Source: Cellulomonas sp. ACRRI
GTDB lineage: Bacteria > Actinomycetota > Actinomycetes > Actinomycetales > Cellulomonadaceae
DNA: 48,063 nucleotides
Direction of reading: 5' to 3'
Assembly: GCF_022346185.1 (NCBI RefSeq)
Contig: NZ_JAKRMS010000014.1
Span: forward strand, 1 to 48,063
A program made the position numbers and the translations under genes. Within the stretch, counting starts at the first letter, position 1; each line of letters begins with the position of its first letter. Under the pieces are notes generated by a model. It was not told the origin of the DNA. It saw only the letters and a list, made by a program, of their open reading frames with translations, and did no database searches. This document shows positions 44,503 through 48,063 of the stretch, piece after piece.

Positions 44503-44568
44503 CGACGGTCGGAGGGTCGGCGTGGGCCGCGCCGCGCGGTGTCGGGAGCGCGTGGCAGGGTGGGGCCC

Positions 44569-45909
44569 GTGCAGCAGCAGTCCTCCCCCACGACGCCCCG
44601 CGCGGACGCCGCCGGTGCCCCGGCACCCGGCGCGCCCGCCGAGCTGCCCGCCCGCGCGAACGAGACGACCGCCGAGCGCCCCTGGCCCGTGCGGCTGCTG
44701 TCGGTGAAGATCGCCGACTACGTCGCGAAGATGTCGCCGCTGTGGGTCGAGGGCCAGGTCGTCCAGCTCAACCGGCGCCCCGGCGCGAACATCGCGTTCC
44801 TCACCCTGCGCGACACGGACACCGACATGTCGCTGCCCGTGTCGATGCCCGCGGGCGTGCTGTCCGGCGCCGCGACCCCGCTCGCCGAGGGCGCGCACGT
44901 CGTGGTGCACGCCCGCCCGACGTTCTGGACGAAGCGCGGCACCCTGCAGCTGAACGCGGACGAGGTCCGCGCGGTCGGCGTCGGCGAGCTGCTCGCCCGG
45001 ATCGAGCACCTCAAGCGGGTGCTCGCCGCCGAGGGCCTGTTCGACCCGGAGCGCCGGGTGCCGCTGCCGTTCCTGCCCGCGGTGGTCGGCCTGGTGTGCG
45101 GGCGGGAGTCGAAGGCGGAGCACGACGTGGTGGTGAACGCCCGCGCCCGCTGGCCCCAGGTGGAGTTCGTCATCCGCGAGGTCGCCGTGCAGGGTGTCGG
45201 CGCGGTGCCGCAGGTGAGCCGCGCGATCGCCGACCTGGACGCGGACCCCCGGGTCGAGGTGATCGTGGTCGCGCGCGGCGGCGGCTCGGTCGAGGACCTG
45301 CTGCCGTTCAGCAACGAGGCGATGGTGCGCGCCGCCGCGGCGTGCCGCACCCCGCTGGTGTCCGCGATCGGCCACGAGACCGACACCCCGTTGCTCGACC
45401 TGGTCGCCGACTACCGCGCGTCCACCCCCACCGACGCCGCGAAGCGGATCGTGCCGGACGTCGGCGAGGAGCGGGCCCGGGTCGCCCAGGCCCGCGCGCG
45501 CATCCGGTCGGCCGTCGAGCACCGGGTCGCGCGCGAGGCCGCCGGGCTGGAGCAGGTGCGCAGCCGCCCGGTGCTCGCCCGGCCGCACACGATCGTCGAC
45601 ACCCGGGAGGCCGAGGTGCTGCGCGCCCGGGACCACGCCCGCCGCAGCCTGGAGCACGCGCTGGCGGGCGCCGTCACCTCCACCCGGGCGCTGGCGGCGC
45701 AGGTGCGGGCGCTGTCCCCGGCGGCGACGCTCGACCGCGGGTACGCCGTGGTGCAGACCTCCGACGGCCGGGTGGTCCGCGAGGCGACCGAGGTCGCGGC
45801 GAAGGACTCGCTGCGCATCCGGGTGTCCCGCGGGGAGCTCATGGCCACCGTGCTGGCGGTCGCCCCGGGTCGCAGGCGCCCGGCCGCCGCGGACGACGCC
45901 GAGGCCTGA
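44569..45909 (+). CDS. xseA: Exodeoxyribonuclease VII large subunit
   Basis: The 446-residue protein has an N-terminal OB fold at about 40-140 (WPVRLLSVKIADYVAKMSPL, WVEGQVVQLNRR). The catalytic domain includes VVARGGGSVEDLLPF, SAIGHETDTPLLDLVADYRA and STPTDAAKRIV. The coiled-coil C-terminal part ends with LDRGYAVVQTSDGRVV. GTG 44569 is chosen over in-frame GTGs at 44539 and 44560 because CAGGGT, a weak -10 form, is 7 nt before it. XseB, its partner, is encoded 1.8 kb downstream rather than adjacent. Confidence 0.94.
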   Translation: MQQQSSPTTPRADAAGAPAPGAPAELPARANETTAERPWPVRLLSVKIADYVAKMSPLWVEGQVVQLNRRPGANIAFLTLRDTDTDMSLPVSMPAGVLSGAATPLAEGAHVVVHARPTFWTKRGTLQLNADEVRAVGVGELLARIEHLKRVLAAEGLFDPERRVPLPFLPAVVGLVCGRESKAEHDVVVNARARWPQVEFVIREVAVQGVGAVPQVSRAIADLDADPRVEVIVVARGGGSVEDLLPFSNEAMVRAAAACRTPLVSAIGHETDTPLLDLVADYRASTPTDAAKRIVPDVGEERARVAQARARIRSAVEHRVAREAAGLEQVRSRPVLARPHTIVDTREAEVLRARDHARRSLEHALAGAVTSTRALAAQVRALSPAATLDRGYAVVQTSDGRVVREATEVAAKDSLRIRVSRGELMATVLAVAPGRRRPAAADDAEA

Positions 45910-45979
45910 CGGCCGGGGAGCGCCGGGGGCGGGCCGCCCGGGCGACCGGGGCGTCGTCACGGACCGGCCGGCCCGCGCC

Positions 45980-46744
45980 TCACTTCCCGTGCGGGTCCCG
46001 CTGGTTCAGCGCCGCGACGACCTGCGGGTAGTCCCCGCGGGCCTCGCCGTACCGGAGGAACTTCACGCGCTCGACCTGGATCTCCGTGGCGTCGGGCTGC
46101 GCCTCGAGCAGCGCCATCACCTCGGCGACGAAGTCGCCGAGCGGCATCGCGTCCGCGTTCTCCCGGTGCCCCGGCATGAGGTCTGTCTGCACCGACGGCG
46201 GCTCGAGCTCGACGACCCGCACGCTCGTGCCGGCCAGCTGCAGCCGGATCGACTCGCTGAGCATGTGGATGAACGCCTTGCTGGCGTTGTAGGTGGGCGT
46301 GACCTGCAGAGGGGCGAACGCCAGCCCCGAGGAGACCGTGAGGATCGTGGCGTCCGGGCGGCTCTGCAGGTGCTCGACGAACGCGGCGATCAGCCGGATC
46401 GGCCCGAGCACGTTGGTGGTGACGGTCTGCTCGGCGGTGGCGAGGAACCCGGCCGGGTCGGTCCAGTCCTCGACCCGCATGATGCCGGCCATCGGGACCA
46501 GCACGTTCACGTCGGGGTGCTCGGCGATGACCCGCTTCGCGACCTCGGCGACGTCGTCGGCGTCGGCGGTGTCGATCCGGTACGCGTGGATGCCGGGGTG
46601 CTCCGCGGTGACGCGGTCGAGCAGCTCGGTGCGCCGGCCGCCGACGATCACCTCGTTGCCCCGCTCGTGCAGGGCGACGGCGAGGGCCAGGCCGATGCCG
46701 CTCGTGGCGCCGGGGATGAAGACGGTGTTCCCTGTGATTCGCAT
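45980..46744 (-). CDS. SDR family oxidoreductase (DltE-like)
   Basis: The 254-residue SDR has nucleotide site GATSGIGLALAVAL, an altered NNAG reading MAG in VLVPMAGIM, catalytic Ser in LTVSSGLAFAP and Tyr-xxx-Lys in PTYNASKAFIHML. It resembles the DltE/YciK-type oxidoreductases that often pair with MmyB-type regulators. AAGACT 6 nt before the ATG may be its -10. It is divergent from the MmyB regulator and convergent with xseA. The substrate is unknown. Confidence 0.88.
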   Translation of the reverse strand: MRITGNTVFIPGATSGIGLALAVALHERGNEVIVGGRRTELLDRVTAEHPGIHAYRIDTADADDVAEVAKRVIAEHPDVNVLVPMAGIMRVEDWTDPAGFLATAEQTVTTNVLGPIRLIAAFVEHLQSRPDATILTVSSGLAFAPLQVTPTYNASKAFIHMLSESIRLQLAGTSVRVVELEPPSVQTDLMPGHRENADAMPLGDFVAEVMALLEAQPDATEIQVERVKFLRYGEARGDYPQVVAALNQRDPHGK

Positions 46745-46844
46745 GCCTCGAGTCTTCGGCGCCCCGCACGGCCCCGCCAGAGAGCGGTTGTCGGGGGACC
46801 GCCGATCCCTGGTTGCGCACCGGCGCCCCGCCGATACTGCTCGG

Positions 46845-47696
46845 GTGGATCGCGACGCGCTGGCCGACTTCCTGCTCCGGCACCGGGAGGCGCTGCGCCC
46901 GGACGACGTGGGGCTGCCCCCGGGCGCGCGGCGCCGGGCTCCCGGCCTGCGCCGCGAGGAGGTCGCGCAGCTCGCGGTGATGTCGACGGACTACTACACC
47001 CGGCTCGAGCAGCGCCGCGGCCCGCAGCCCAGCACCCAGATGCTCGGCTCGCTCGCCCGCGCTCTGCGGCTGACGCCGGACGAGCGCGACTACCTGTACC
47101 GCGTCGCCGGGCACAGCGCCCCCGACCGCGCGGCGCGCGAGGACTACGTCGCCCCCGGGCTGCTGCGGGTGCTCGACCGGATCACCGACAGCCCGGCGCT
47201 GATCCTGGACGGGCTCGGCCGCACGCTGGTGCAGAACGACCTGGCGCGCGCGCTGTTCGGCCCCGTCGAGCAGCTGACCGGCTGGGAACGCAGCGCGATC
47301 TACCGCTGGTTCGCGCACCCGGAGACCGAGCGCCTGATGTACCCCGCCGAGGACCGCGACCGGCAGAGCAGGGCGCAGGTCGCCTCGCTGCGCGCGACGC
47401 TCGGCGCGGAGGGACCGCGTTCCCGGGCCGCCGAGCTGGTGCGCGCGCTGTCCGCCCGGAGCCCGGAGTTCGTCGCGATCTGGGAGGCCCACGAGGTGTC
47501 CCGGCGGTTCGAGGACCACAAGACGCTGGTGCACCCGCGGGTGGGGCCTGTCGAGGTCGACTGCCAGGCGCTGTTCACGGAGGACGGGTCGCAGACGCTG
47601 CTGGTGCTCACGGCGGCGCCCCGCAGCGAGGCCGAGGGGCGGCTGCGGCTGCTTTCCGTGCTCGGCACCCAGGAGTTCGCGGCGCGGGAGGGCTGA
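46845..47696 (+). CDS. Helix-turn-helix regulator with MmyB-like ligand domain
   Basis: In this 283-residue protein residues 1-85 are an XRE-type HTH ([17 protein letters not shown], then [20 protein letters not shown] and [11 protein letters not shown]). Residues 105-275 are the MmyB PAS-like domain ([40 protein letters not shown]). GTG 46845 has GATACT 6 nt upstream. Genes of this family are usually divergent from a dehydrogenase that they control, exactly as here. Some members bind fatty acids; the ligand here is unknown. Confidence 0.9.
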   Translation: MDRDALADFLLRHREALRPDDVGLPPGARRRAPGLRREEVAQLAVMSTDYYTRLEQRRGPQPSTQMLGSLARALRLTPDERDYLYRVAGHSAPDRAAREDYVAPGLLRVLDRITDSPALILDGLGRTLVQNDLARALFGPVEQLTGWERSAIYRWFAHPETERLMYPAEDRDRQSRAQVASLRATLGAEGPRSRAAELVRALSARSPEFVAIWEAHEVSRRFEDHKTLVHPRVGPVEVDCQALFTEDGSQTLLVLTAAPRSEAEGRLRLLSVLGTQEFAAREG

Positions 47697-47710
47697 GCGA
47701 CCCCCGGGTG

Positions 47711-47725
47711 GGCGCGAGGTCGGCG
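47711..47725 (+). repeat. Solo copy of the second repeat core
   Basis: GGCGCGAGGTCGGCGG occurs here just before xseB and also within the array at 19405-19480 (19422-19437). No inverted partner was seen. Confidence 0.6.
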
Positions 47726-47745
47726 GTCGTTGGTTAGATGGTGCC

Positions 47746-48003
47746 GTGAGCGACACCTCCCCCGCCTCCGACTCCCCCGGCGCCCCCGGCGTCGCCGACC
47801 TGTCCTACGAGGAGGCGCGCGACGAGCTCGTCGCCGTCGTCTCCCGGCTGGAGGCCGGCGGCGCGACGCTCGAGGAGTCGCTCGCGCTCTGGGAGCGCGG
47901 CGAGGCCCTGGCCGCGCGCTGCCAGCAGTGGCTGGACGGCGCTCGCGCCCGGCTGGACGCCGCCCGCGCGGCCGACGGCGCCGGGGACGACGCGGGCTCC
48001 TGA
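47746..48003 (+). CDS. xseB: Exodeoxyribonuclease VII small subunit
   Basis: The 85-residue protein has the typical helical hairpin [20 protein letters not shown] followed by [20 protein letters not shown]. Length is normal. It binds the coiled coil of XseA. GTG 47746 has TTAGAT 6 nt upstream, so it appears to have its own promoter, consistent with separation from xseA by the SDR/MmyB pair. Confidence 0.94.
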   Translation: MSDTSPASDSPGAPGVADLSYEEARDELVAVVSRLEAGGATLEESLALWERGEALAARCQQWLDGARARLDAARAADGAGDDAGS

Positions 48004-48063
48004 CCGCCCGGGCCGGCGGCTCCGCGTCGCGCGGGCGCCGTCCAGCCGGGCGCGGGCCTGTGG

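Noticed and set aside
42907..45960. A 1017-residue minus-strand open frame over xseA and ispH
   Set aside because: It is Arg/Gly/Ala-rich with no domain. xseA and ispH, with clear catalytic motifs, occupy the same DNA in other frames.

Overview
The window reads as chromosomal DNA of a very GC-rich actinobacterium, most like Cellulomonas or a close relative in the Micrococcales. The grounds are extreme third-position G+C, many GTG starts, GTGA/ATGA stop-start overlaps, mycothiol biosynthesis (mshB), the DUF3117 and FolP2-type families, a SigE-RseA-HtrA stress module and a 7Fe ferredoxin beside DapC. Genus is an inference. No tRNA, rRNA, CRISPR, prophage or insertion sequence was recognised.

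Layout. 1-2000 (minus): envelope-stress operon sigE-rseA-htrA, the last cut by the window edge, with an ECF-type promoter upstream. 2267-2899: divergent O-methyltransferase that seems to start at ATC. 2985-9275 (minus): leucyl aminopeptidase, DUF3117, a GT-C mannosyltransferase-like protein, a FolP2-type DHPS paralogue, a LOG-family protein and dapE. 9335-11252 (plus): dapD and an anchored lysozyme-like protein. 11327-14325 (minus): a soluble MCP and an Aer-type PAS protein (a split Aer), then citrate synthase with a CRP/GlxR-type site upstream. 14571-16060: dapC and fdxA. 16187-20515: small SH3-like protein, VanW protein, flavin reductase, membrane protein, mshB. 20527-22464: typA/bipA. 22601-29969 (minus): an Opp/Dpp peptide ABC transporter, interrupted by an opposite-strand PH-domain gene. 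30488-38258: accessory stretch with a VOC protein, CGNR zinc-finger protein, hemerythrin, APC permease plus small membrane partner, DUF1801, MarR/SDR pair, an AAA-ATPase remnant, an RsmC-like methyltransferase and a VapBC/FitAB pair. 38332-48003: ychF, a two-gene ABC exporter, rmuC, ispH, xseA, an SDR/MmyB-regulator pair, xseB.

How the genes fit together. dapE, dapD and dapC give three lysine/DAP steps. sigE-rseA-htrA is an autoregulated stress circuit. mshB makes mycothiol. xseA and xseB encode the two exonuclease VII subunits but are unusually separated by the SDR/MmyB pair. From memory, the backbone order (sigE, omt, DUF3117, folP2, LOG, dapE, dapD, dapC, fdx, mshB, typA, ychF, ispH, xseA, xseB) follows descending gene numbers in Mycobacterium tuberculosis, so the other genes are mostly lineage-specific additions.

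Two sequence-level patterns stand out. First, three intergenic arrays (11223-11296, 19405-19480, 44353-44502) are built of ~14-bp units at an exact 19-bp period, with n forward units followed by n inverted units (2+2, 2+2, 4+4). The array at 19405 uses a different but related core. I know of no named family with this layout. Second, at least nine genes have a TANNNT hexamer 6-8 nt before the start codon, so leaderless transcription is probably common here.
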